DNA from: Actinomycetes bacterium
GTDB lineage: Bacteria > Actinomycetota > Acidimicrobiia > Acidimicrobiales > JAMCPL01
Reading direction: 5' to 3'
NCBI GenBank assembly: GCA_021846725.1
Contig: JAJZWK010000032.1
Span: forward strand, 1-13,998
Length of the DNA stretch: 13,998 bases
Part shown: positions 7,401 to 13,499 of the stretch, piece by piece
Numbering within the stretch: the stretch's first letter is position 1
Layout of the letters: each line of letters begins with the position of its first letter
The notes under the pieces: generated by a model
Seen by the model: only the letters and a program-made list of their open reading frames with translations
Databases searched by the model: none
Told to the model about the DNA's origin: nothing
Position numbers and translations under genes: made by a program

Positions 7401-8375
7401 CCTAGTGGACATAGAACATATCCCTTGAAGGATTGGGACATTTAGGCGGCAGAGAGGGTAGGCATCATACGATTCTGTTTCTGGATCGTACTGCCCTGCT
7501 GACATAGTAGTTACTATGACAGCATCCACGTCTTTATCGGCTAGCAACGATACGGTCTCTAAACCGTAGTTACCTGTATGACCTATGGGTCTGCCTTCAG
7601 GATGCTTCATCGAGCGCAAGGAGTATGTATACACTCCCACAGGTTGTGAGCCACACTCTTCTAGTGCTTTGGACAGTTCTTGTATGTAAGCGATATTCCC
7701 CGCTATGTTCTGTGCTCTGTATGCTACTATGCCTATTCTAGGAGGATCGGCATCCGCTGTGGCATCTTCTTTGGCATCTTCTATGGTATCTTCTTTGCTG
7801 ACAGCTCCTGTGTCGATACTATCTCCTATGTCTGTCCTGGCATGTGGGGACTTCCTGTTACCTACAGGCAGTGAATCGTATAAAGTGCTGGTAAGGTCAT
7901 CTTGGCTCGAATGAGCAAGATCCATATATCCGACCATAGGAACAGGAATAGGTGGTTGGGCGGTTACGACTCTGCCTTCTAATTTCTGCCAGATAGCGAT
8001 CAAGAAGTTGGCCATGTTGCTCCCACCACCGTATGACAGATAGTCGAAATAATCTCTACATACCAATGGGTCTATGCTGCAAAAAGCCTCAAGACTGTTG
8101 TCATAAGTAGCCTCCCCACCAAAGACCAATAGTGGGATATCCTGTCCAATGCAATATTCATGGAAGGTTGCCAACTCTCCTGTCCAGGATTTTACTCCTC
8201 CGAGTAAGCGTAGAACTATGAATGATATATCGTTTAGAGAACTTATTACATTATTTATCCCCTCAGGTACTGTACCTCTTATAGCAGGCATATCCGAAGG
8301 TAGCATCTCTACAGCCATACGAAGCGCCAGTAATTCTGTGGAGGCATTGGAAACGAACAGAATCATCCTATCCAC
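4440..8375 (-). CDS. cobN: Cobaltochelatase large subunit CobN
   Basis: CobN is the large, corrin-binding subunit that inserts cobalt into hydrogenobyrinic acid a,c-diamide, driven by an AAA+/VWA partner. The 1311 residues fit the family. The N-terminus (ILFVSNASTELLALR) is typical. The signature HMGKHGTLEWLPGKG lies at about 617-631, followed by the conserved PLIYPFIVNDPGEGIQAKRR. The C-terminal half has VVWGTAVMRTSGDDIAQAL, LRVSGFFRDAF and the region around WMYNKLAESYVADKEVRDFFKRSNPWA. An extra hydrophilic linker at about 165-215 contains an acidic tetrapeptide repeat. The GTG at 8375 has GAGG four bases upstream. An ATG three codons later (8366) overlaps the stop of the small upstream ORF as ATGA and is an equally possible start. 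The 3' end overlaps chlD by four bases, so coupled translation with its partner subunit is likely. Confidence 0.95.
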   Translation of the reverse strand: MDRMILFVSNASTELLALRMAVEMLPSDMPAIRGTVPEGINNVISSLNDISFIVLRLLGGVKSWTGELATFHEYCIGQDIPLLVFGGEATYDNSLEAFCSIDPLVCRDYFDYLSYGGGSNMANFLIAIWQKLEGRVVTAQPPIPVPMVGYMDLAHSSQDDLTSTLYDSLPVGNRKSPHARTDIGDSIDTGAVSKEDTIEDAKEDATADADPPRIGIVAYRAQNIAGNIAYIQELSKALEECGSQPVGVYTYSLRSMKHPEGRPIGHTGNYGLETVSLLADKDVDAVIVTTMSAGQYDPETESYDAYPLCRLNVPILQGICSMSTREEFENSSLGLQPLDAAVSVAMPEVDGRITTVPFSFKEIIDEDEIIGAPLAAYRCIPDRVTRVASIAHKIARLRKLHPSQKRIAIVLSAYPTRLSRLGNAVGLDTPRSVLKLMKAMLANGYYLTGIPESGDDLMHQLAASLSPEEYREYTTGMELSGSYASSSYKQTNSSGGTAGPFRENDPVDNATELSDHAERYISKWTMDVQIYKSIFSSLDPVLQQQMIEKWGEPLPPLGYFEFSGLNFGNVIVTIQPPRGFGDDPVSIYHSPDLPPTHHYLAFYRWLDRIWGADAIIHMGKHGTLEWLPGKGTGLSAQCYPDAVLGSLPLIYPFIVNDPGEGIQAKRRSHAIIIDHMVPPLTNADLYGNMARLESLLDEYAKNQLLDPAKLPQIREEITELMISEQIHRDMELNESDIVDKDSEDFNDIIPAIDGYLCEIKDAQIRGGLHILGEAPTGDSEIDMIMAIARLPQGNMPSLYDAIERALEEGITGNIENSLDKDIKKLAHRLLIAMQSNNWNVDNSLAAGRPVDANNEHTSWEKLISNRTLHSVLDWIATKLVPNLRATGGEIDAVLKALNGEFVMPGPSGAPSRGMANVLPTGRNFYSCDPRAIPSKYSYQTGSMLAQSLIERYMAEEGKYPTRVAIVVWGTAVMRTSGDDIAQALSLIGVRPQWDAESGRIIDLDIIPLEELGRPRVDVVLRVSGFFRDAFSNLIAMFNDAVAMVSALDEPTELNPLKSSDADLARVFGPKPGAYGSGVLDYIESGKWMSPDDLAVLYLERSSYAYASHRGSKSWMDSDVNASYAIEDLEHRLSSIDIAAKNQDNREHDIFDSDDYFQDHGGLIAAIRMLRGSAPKSYFGDSSVPDHPKVRDLAQEVARVVRTRVVNPKWIDAMMEHGYKGAFEMAATVDYMFGYDATAGVIDDWMYNKLAESYVADKEVRDFFKRSNPWALASIVNRLLEAARREMWNPSDEALEALRMGLLETEGWAEET
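7760..7795. repeat. 12-base tandem repeat, three copies, in cobN
   Basis: Units start at 7760, 7772 and 7784, of the form TGGCATCTTCTT with one or two changes each. They encode the acidic tetrapeptide ladder KEDTIEDAKEDAT in a linker between the N-terminal segment and the conserved PRIGIVAYRAQN strand. Confidence 0.75.
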
Positions 8376-8488
8376 TGATCCTCTAAGTTGTTATTCATCA
8401 GGTAACCCCCATCTAGATGTATCATTAAAAGATCCTCCTCCAAATACCCGTTCATTAGCTTCCTCTCTACAGTATTCATTCTTGTCAT
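8363..8488 (-). CDS. Small 41-residue ORF filling the cobQ-cobN gap
   Basis: An open frame of 41 codons starts at ATG 8488-8486, six bases after the cobQ stop, and ends in a TGA at 8365-8363. That stop overlaps the ATG at 8366 in cobN, giving an ATGA coupling arrangement. The peptide (MTRMNTVERKL...EDQWIG) has five in-frame Met codons. Two internal starts have better ribosome binding sites: residue 12 (AGAGGAAG) and especially residue 22 (GGAGGAGG eight bases before ATG at 8425). The peptide is hydrophilic and acidic, with no signal peptide, membrane segment or known domain. It could be a coupling leader for cobN, a genuine small protein, or an accidental frame over the cobN ribosome loading site. 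The strong motif at residue 22 and the overlap make translation plausible. Confidence 0.35.
   Translation of the reverse strand: MTRMNTVERKLMNGYLEEDLLMIHLDGGYLMNNNLEDQWIG
8422..8441 (-). promoter_or_regulatory. Strong Shine-Dalgarno motif upstream of cobN, serving the small ORF
   Basis: The minus strand reads GGAGGAGG (8441-8434), eight bases before ATG at 8425-8423. This is among the best ribosome binding sites in the window. It lies about 60 bases before cobN and matches a start in the small ORF, not a cobN start. It may load ribosomes that then reinitiate at cobN. Confidence 0.5.
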
Positions 8489-8494
8489 TCTTGT
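8477..8494. repeat. 9-base tandem duplication at the cobQ stop
   Basis: CATTCTTGT at 8477-8485 is repeated exactly at 8486-8494. On the minus strand it gives two ACAAGAATG units, so it supplied the first two Met codons of the small ORF and touches the cobQ TAA. Confidence 0.7.
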
Positions 8495-10278
8495 TATTCA
8501 TTGGAGATATGCCCGGTGAGATCGACTTGTAATATATTTATGAGTGCGTTCATGTCGATAGATTTACGTACCGAGGATGCCAGCTTGTCTATACGGTACT
8601 GGCGATAGCTCTCTACCGAGAGCATAGATGCCAACCAGTGTTTGTTACGTCTGGCAGCACAGGTATAGAGGAACAGTGATCTCGTGTATGTGTCCTCTAA
8701 AAATCCATGTACCGAGGTACCGTATACCCCATTTACTGGATCTACGTAGCCTTCATTTTCATTGCTATACGATGTATCAATTAGAAACCATGGAGTTGAC
8801 TGCATCGTATTATCATCATAGTATAGGCGTCCATGGTGTATCTCGTATCCAGAGATAACTGGTTGGTTGTTCCCAATAGGTTGGTTGCTCTTGAGAGGTT
8901 GGTTGTTACCGATTTGATTATTATTGCTGGCGATCCATTTACCGTTATGACATCTGCGTAGCACCTTCGTTTCAGCCATGACTGTTCTTACCGGAAGGAG
9001 GTCAAGCCCATCTACTAGTCCGTAATTAGTCTCTATATTGTCCTCTATGGACTTACCGAGTATCTGGTAGCCAGCACATATGCCCAGGATGCTGAAGGAG
9101 TGGGAATAGTTTCGTGATTCTACGAGTGCATCGGCCAAGCCATTCGAACGTATCCACATTAGATCTTCGACAGTATTCCGGCTCCCCGGTAAGATCACAA
9201 TATCTGGATCACCCAACATCGAACGATCGAATACGTACCTTACAGAGACATCCGGTTCCAGCCTGAGGGGGTCTATATCCGTGGCATTTGCCAGATGTGG
9301 CAACCCTATTACTGCTACATCCAATAGGTCAGAGTGGGTGGGTGTGTGCTCTATATTTATTGCCTCTTGATCTATATCTATTTCCCTGTCTGCACCTCTA
9401 CTCACCGTACTGCTGTGGATGGAGATACGACCCATTGATCTGGCATCTATGGAGAATGGGCTTCTGTTAAGAGAATCTTCACCGTCCATATCAATTGAAT
9501 CTACGTAGGGTATGATTCCTATGCAGGGAATACCCGTAGAGTGTGTGATCCACGAGATAGCTGGCTCGAGGATATCTGTAGAGCCTCTCATTTTGTTTAT
9601 TATTACAGATCGTATAAGGCCGCTAAGTGCATCAGGTAGTATAGCTAAAGTACCATATATGGATGCAAAAGCTCCCCCACGTTCGATATCTGCTACCAGA
9701 ATTGCCGGTATGCCCAATGTGGCTGCAAGTGGAAGATTGACTATATCATGTTCGAGGAGGTTGATTTCAGCTGGGCTACCTGCACCCTCACAGATAATGA
9801 AATCATAGTCTTCATGTAGTTCGTTGAATGCCTTGACCACGTGATCCAGCATTTCTTTATGTCGTGCCTGGTACTCACGGTAATGCATGATTCCTAATGG
9901 CTTGCCGTACAGGAGCACCTGACATAGTTCGTCACCCATTGGCTTCAACAGTATAGGGTTCATCTGTACAGTGGGTCTGCAGCGTGCTGCCAGTGCCTGT
10001 ACAGCTTGTGCCCTTGCGATCTCTTCACCATTGTCTGTGACATAGGACTCAAGTGACATGTTTTGTGCCTTGAACGGGGCGACTTTTATACCGGCATCAG
10101 ATAGTATCCTGCACAATGCAGTAGTTATTGTACTCTTTCCGGAATTGCTCGATGTCCCCACTATCATGACTCCACTAGCGGCATTCCCCTCTTCCCGATT
10201 CAACTGTTCACCTCTGTTGTTTCCCTGGTCAACTGCCCACCTCTGTCGTTCCGATCCATTGAGTGACATCTTATCCAT
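8494..10278 (-). CDS. cobQ: Cobyric acid synthase (glutamine-dependent)
   Basis: CobQ (CbiP) amidates the b, d, e and g carboxylates of adenosylcobyrinic acid a,c-diamide, using glutamine and ATP, to give cobyric acid. The synthetase domain has P-loop-like GTSSNSGKST (41-50), APFKAQNMS (67-75), IICEGAGSPAEINL (161-174) and ADIERGGAFASIYGT (196-210). The amidotransferase domain has the nucleophile region ILGICAGYQILG (Cys401), GYEIHHGR (477-484) and GVYGTSVHGFLE with His524. At 594 residues it exceeds the usual 480-510. The extra length comes from a 37-residue N-terminal extension before VMIVGTSSN, a loop at about 262-318, and an NNQP repeat at about 452-474. The extension is encoded by copies of an interspersed DNA repeat. 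Its ATG lacks a clear Shine-Dalgarno motif, so the ATG at residue 38 (10167) is a real alternative start. Confidence 0.94.
   Translation of the reverse strand: MDKMSLNGSERQRWAVDQGNNRGEQLNREEGNAASGVMIVGTSSNSGKSTITTALCRILSDAGIKVAPFKAQNMSLESYVTDNGEEIARAQAVQALAARCRPTVQMNPILLKPMGDELCQVLLYGKPLGIMHYREYQARHKEMLDHVVKAFNELHEDYDFIICEGAGSPAEINLLEHDIVNLPLAATLGIPAILVADIERGGAFASIYGTLAILPDALSGLIRSVIINKMRGSTDILEPAISWITHSTGIPCIGIIPYVDSIDMDGEDSLNRSPFSIDARSMGRISIHSSTVSRGADREIDIDQEAINIEHTPTHSDLLDVAVIGLPHLANATDIDPLRLEPDVSVRYVFDRSMLGDPDIVILPGSRNTVEDLMWIRSNGLADALVESRNYSHSFSILGICAGYQILGKSIEDNIETNYGLVDGLDLLPVRTVMAETKVLRRCHNGKWIASNNNQIGNNQPLKSNQPIGNNQPVISGYEIHHGRLYYDDNTMQSTPWFLIDTSYSNENEGYVDPVNGVYGTSVHGFLEDTYTRSLFLYTCAARRNKHWLASMLSVESYRQYRIDKLASSVRKSIDMNALINILQVDLTGHISNE
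8861..8914. repeat. 18-base tandem repeat, three copies, in cobQ
   Basis: Units at 8861-8878, 8879-8896 and 8897-8914 all begin GGTTGGTTG and diverge in their second half. They encode a hexapeptide ladder of the NNQPxx type (GNNQPLKSNQPIGNNQP) in a loop just before the conserved GYEIHHGR of the amidotransferase domain. Confidence 0.85.
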
Positions 10279-10482
10279 GTATGCAACGTCGTTCCCCTAG
10301 TCAACTGCCCACCTCTGCCGTCCCTCTATTGACATCCTCCTCATGGCCAAAGCCAGGGGATTGCGAAGCGTGTGTGGTCAACTGCTCACCTCTGTCGTTC
10401 CCCGGTTCGACGGAAGCCATCAGAGGAGAGAGATGCGGAGGGGGGTTTAACTGTTCACTTCTACGTCCAAGTGACATCCTTC
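10200..10482. repeat. Interspersed repeat, five imperfect copies, spanning the cobC-cobQ junction
   Basis: A core resembling TCAACTGCCCACCTCTGTCG occurs at about 10200, 10229, 10301, 10378 and 10447. Spacings are 29, 72, 77 and 69 bases. After copies 2, 3 and 5 a GACATC-type block follows at 10265-10270, 10331-10336 and 10473-10478, so the larger unit is about 45 bases inside a period of about 70. On the minus strand copies 1, 4 and 5 are read in one frame (RGEQL or RSEQL), copy 2 in a second (RQRWAVD) and copy 3 in the third, where it ends cobC (AEVGS-stop). This shows a DNA-level element, not a protein repeat. I see no clear palindrome. A CRISPR array is excluded by the irregular spacing, the degenerate copies and the coding location. 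Confidence 0.8.
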
Positions 10483-11527
10483 CGGTGGATAGATCCTGGG
10501 GCTTGTACTCGCTGCATGGATCATCATGAGAAAGTACCTTGGCAAGTGCTTTATCCAACCTTTCCATCTCTATTCCCCGACAGGCAGATATTCGGTAAGT
10601 GCCCGGCATGTTGAAATTCGTGCAATCTCTTATTAGTACTCCATGCTCGATTAACCTTCTATCCAGGTCGTCTACACCCTGTACTAGTATCCATGGTGCA
10701 TCACGACGATCTACCCTCAGTCCATAAGATGAAAGCAGGTCAGCCAAATTGTGAGTAGCCTCTGTGAGCATACGAGACCAGCCTTCAATATCACAACTAT
10801 TCAATACGTTGGCCAATACATAGCACTCTATCCCACCAAGTGTCCACTCTGGTCTGTATAACCTGATCGATTGCATCGACTTCTCATCTGGGCATATTAC
10901 GTAACCTATCCTGATACCAGGACACGCCAGTAATTTGGTCAATGACCCCAATACATAGGACCCTTTGTCAAAGTCTCTCCTCGTCCACTGCCCGGTTGTC
11001 ATCTGATAGAATGCTTCATCCCATACTCCCGCACGCTCCGACATAGCTGCTAACTCCCCGGTAGGATTGCGCGGATTGGAGCGGAATTTCACTCCATCGG
11101 TATCTATTTCAGGTAGGTACCGCTCATACAGTGAGAACTCCGGGTGGTCGCAGTAACCGCGACCGCATGCCCTTGCCACGAGTGATATTGCCTCTGAGCC
11201 GCCATGCGTCAGGAGTAGTTGGTCAGGGGATATTCCTATAGAGTCTGCTAGCTCTTTTAATGCATCGTGCTCATCTGGATATCTGCGATGGTATCTCATA
11301 TCGACTGCCTGTTTGATCAGTTTGCTCAGGTCGGGTGCAAATGGATTCAGAGTAGCGGAGAGGTCAGTAATAGATGCGGGGTCAACTCCAAGCATTCTGG
11401 ATACCTCATATACATTGCCACCATGCTCGTAGATGGGAATAGACCTATAGGGGTCTGTCTCGCTTGATCTATGCTTCCAAGCTGCAGGAGTATCAGAAAC
11501 GATCATTTGTGTCTCTGTAATCTTCAT
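10301..11527 (-). CDS. cobC: Threonine-phosphate decarboxylase-like PLP enzyme (CobC/CobD type)
   Basis: This is a fold-type I aminotransferase-like protein. In B12 synthesis the family decarboxylates L-threonine phosphate to (R)-1-amino-2-propanol phosphate, the substrate of CbiB. Residues are numbered from the ATG at 11527. They show EHGGNVYEVSRMLG (34-47), LNPFAP, the cofactor motif NPRNPTG (151-157), WDEAF (169-173), the Schiff-base lysine in LGSLTKLLACPGIRIGY (Lys198, Arg206) and the C-terminal YRISACRG. A TTG at 11563 adds 12 residues but has no usable binding site, and ATG 11506 is also possible. The stretch from PEFSLYER to NPRNPTG is about 25 residues shorter than in Salmonella CobD. 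The last 75 or so residues, after KVLS, form a tail made largely by interspersed repeats; one repeat supplies the stop. The gene overlaps cbiB by 35 bases. A histidinol-phosphate aminotransferase is less likely in this context. Confidence 0.85.
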   Translation of the reverse strand: MKITETQMIVSDTPAAWKHRSSETDPYRSIPIYEHGGNVYEVSRMLGVDPASITDLSATLNPFAPDLSKLIKQAVDMRYHRRYPDEHDALKELADSIGISPDQLLLTHGGSEAISLVARACGRGYCDHPEFSLYERYLPEIDTDGVKFRSNPRNPTGELAAMSERAGVWDEAFYQMTTGQWTRRDFDKGSYVLGSLTKLLACPGIRIGYVICPDEKSMQSIRLYRPEWTLGGIECYVLANVLNSCDIEGWSRMLTEATHNLADLLSSYGLRVDRRDAPWILVQGVDDLDRRLIEHGVLIRDCTNFNMPGTYRISACRGIEMERLDKALAKVLSHDDPCSEYKPQDLSTGRMSLGRRSEQLNPPPHLSPLMASVEPGNDRGEQLTTHASQSPGFGHEEDVNRGTAEVGS

Positions 11528-12719
11528 TATGCCGGCAGCTTCGAAGACAGGATAGTGCCGCAACTCCGACTATTATCAAGAATGCACTTATAATGCTCGC
11601 TATCCTGCTCAGCCTGATAACCCTATCTACGTCTAACTCATTTGGCTCGTTGCCTCCTCCAACTACTGGTCGCTCCATAGTCTTTCCATGATAGGAGTTC
11701 ACGCCTCCAAGTTTTATCCCCAAGGTGTATGCGAAAGCAGCCTCTACCCTACCGGCGTTTGGCGAAGGATGCTTTGAGCCCTGCAGGTTGGCCTGACGGA
11801 TTATATCTATTGACATAAGAGGTCGAGTGAGTGCTACCGCGATAACGGTAATTCTGGCAGGCAACCAGTTGGCTATGTCATCCAACCTCGCGGAGAACCA
11901 TCCGAATTCCCCATACCGGTTATTGCGATATCCAACCATTGCATCAAGTGTGTTTATAGCCCGATAGGTGAGTACTCCGGCTGGTCCTCCAATGATGGCA
12001 TAAAGGAGTGGAGCTGTGATTGCGTCAACGGTGTTCTCTGCTACCGATTCGATAGATGCCCTTAAAATATCATCTGCCTGCAACGATGCTGTGTCTCTGC
12101 TTACGAGCGCCCCTACCTTTTTACGTGCTTGATCAATGTCCCCATTTTCAAGTTCATGGCTGATCTCGCTGGCTATCTTGTAAAGGGCATTTGGCCCTGC
12201 TGCAACTTCGAGGGATAGGACGGTTCCACCAAGGGATGAGATGTTGTCGATCAGATAACCTAAGGCTGCAGAGCTGAGCGTGCCGACCAAGTTGTAGGCT
12301 ATTCCCAGATACTTTAACGAACCATGTGATGGGTAATCTAGGTGGCTGGTGTTTTTCGCTGGATCGCGCACATGACCAGTAACGTGCAAGCACCCGACTT
12401 GCATCATCCCAGCAAGTGCAGCCACCTTTTCATAGCTTCGGGCCGTTTTACGCCAGTCACCTAGTGGCTTACTTCTGTCAGAGTGGGTTTCCTCTGTAGC
12501 AAGATAGATTTTGTCTTTTACAGGATCGGCATTTTCTTCATGAGGATATATGTTGTCTTCTAATCGCTGCATCAATTTACCGAATACGGCTACAGGGTGA
12601 ATGCTGTTAGGTAATTCAGGTAGCACAAACGCTGCAACCAGGGCTAAAAGAGATCCTATACTGTGCTTAGTCGTTCGCTTCTTTAAGTTGCAATGCGATA
12701 GGGTGTGAAAGTATTTCAT
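11493..12719 (-). CDS. cbiB: Adenosylcobinamide-phosphate synthase, membrane protein
   Basis: CbiB (also called CobD in Pseudomonas) joins adenosylcobyric acid to aminopropanol phosphate in the membrane. Recognisable motifs are HPVAVFGKLMQRLE (41-54), ARKKVGALVSRDTASL (198-213), ASIESVAENTVDAITAPLLY (221-240), INTLDAMVGYRNNRYGEFGW (255-274), ARLDDIANWLPAR (277-289) and HPSPNAGRVEAAFAYTLGIKLGG (317-339). Hydrophobic segments lie near 21-33, 140-160, 232-252, 285-300 and 372-392. At 408 residues it is longer than the usual 310-330. The excess includes a hydrophilic stretch at about 56-95 and a short charged tail. The usual acidic DxxxGDP segment before HPV is replaced by AFVLPELPNSI, a deviation worth noting. 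It starts nine bases after cobS with no strong binding site, so coupling is likely. Confidence 0.93.
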   Translation of the reverse strand: MKYFHTLSHCNLKKRTTKHSIGSLLALVAAFVLPELPNSIHPVAVFGKLMQRLEDNIYPHEENADPVKDKIYLATEETHSDRSKPLGDWRKTARSYEKVAALAGMMQVGCLHVTGHVRDPAKNTSHLDYPSHGSLKYLGIAYNLVGTLSSAALGYLIDNISSLGGTVLSLEVAAGPNALYKIASEISHELENGDIDQARKKVGALVSRDTASLQADDILRASIESVAENTVDAITAPLLYAIIGGPAGVLTYRAINTLDAMVGYRNNRYGEFGWFSARLDDIANWLPARITVIAVALTRPLMSIDIIRQANLQGSKHPSPNAGRVEAAFAYTLGIKLGGVNSYHGKTMERPVVGGGNEPNELDVDRVIRLSRIASIISAFLIIVGVAALSCLRSCRHNEDYRDTNDRF

Positions 12720-12728
12720 AGCTGTTCG

Positions 12729-13499
12729 TTACCTGATCGTCGCTATCAAGAGTCCAGCCGTCTCTGACAATACGATAGCTGCACCGATGACATCACCAGT
12801 GAAGCCGTCGATTCTGGACCAGGCAAACAACATTACTCCACTAAAGACGGCGCTAGAGGTGATTACTACTGCTAGACCAGCAACAGGATGCCAGTACATG
12901 ATAGTAAGCAATGCAACACATAGACCGATCGCAGCAGGGATGATTTTTGTACCCATGTGGTGTAGATCCAAGTGGTCAGCCTCTGCAATTGTATGGTCGT
13001 GTCTATTGAACAATGAAGCTATACCGGTCTCTCGTGCATACGGCAGTATGTTGACTACAGTCGCAGCATAGCCGCGTGACATTGCCCAAAGGCCACCAAG
13101 CAGCAGTACCGATGGTGTAAGTTCCATCAGTGTACTGAAGCGAATCATCAAGACAGCAAGTACTGCAATCATGCCAAATGCTCCGGCATGCGGATCTGAC
13201 ATGACTTCCAAGCGTCGTTCTTTTGGTAGTGGAGGGAGTAACCCATCGGCACTATCGATCAGACCGTCCATATGCAGCATTCCTGTAAGTATTAGATCTG
13301 CCCCTACCACTATTGCTGCAGCAACACCAGGTGGCCAGATCAGGTAAGTACCATACCATATGGCTCCCAGGATGAGACCTATGGCTACGCCAACTACCGG
13401 GAACCATACCAGCGATGAGTAACTAATGCCTTTCTGGCCAGGTAAGATATTTCCCGGTAAGACAGTTAGAAATGACACAGCGGCAGACAACCCGGTCAT
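12729..13499 (-). CDS. cobS: Cobalamin synthase (adenosylcobinamide-GDP ribazoletransferase)
   Basis: CobS, also called CobV, is an integral membrane enzyme. It joins adenosylcobinamide-GDP to alpha-ribazole or its phosphate, the last assembly step. Diagnostic motifs are TGMLHMDGLIDSADGL (72-87), with the conserved acidic metal-binding pattern, RRLEVMSDPHAGAFG (95-109), RG at 142-143, and DGFTGDVIGAAIVLSE (231-246). Hydrophobic segments alternate along the 256 residues, a normal length. The ATG overlaps the cobU TGA as ATGA, with an AGGAAAG motif inside cobU upstream, so it should be translated with cobU. No repeat expansion is visible in this gene, unlike most of its neighbours. Confidence 0.95.
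   Translation of the reverse strand: MTGLSAAVSFLTVLPGNILPGQKGISYSSLVWFPVVGVAIGLILGAIWYGTYLIWPPGVAAAIVVGADLILTGMLHMDGLIDSADGLLPPLPKERRLEVMSDPHAGAFGMIAVLAVLMIRFSTLMELTPSVLLLGGLWAMSRGYAATVVNILPYARETGIASLFNRHDHTIAEADHLDLHHMGTKIIPAAIGLCVALLTIMYWHPVAGLAVVITSSAVFSGVMLFAWSRIDGFTGDVIGAAIVLSETAGLLIATIR

Noticed and set aside
10200..10482. CRISPR-like array
   Set aside because: Spacing is irregular (29, 72, 77, 69), copies are degenerate, the region is coding in cobC and cobQ, and no cas genes are nearby.
11528..11563. TTG start of cobC at 11563
   Set aside because: GGAG abuts the TTG with no spacing, and the extra 12 residues would lengthen the overlap with cbiB to 71 bases; ATG 11527 is more plausible.
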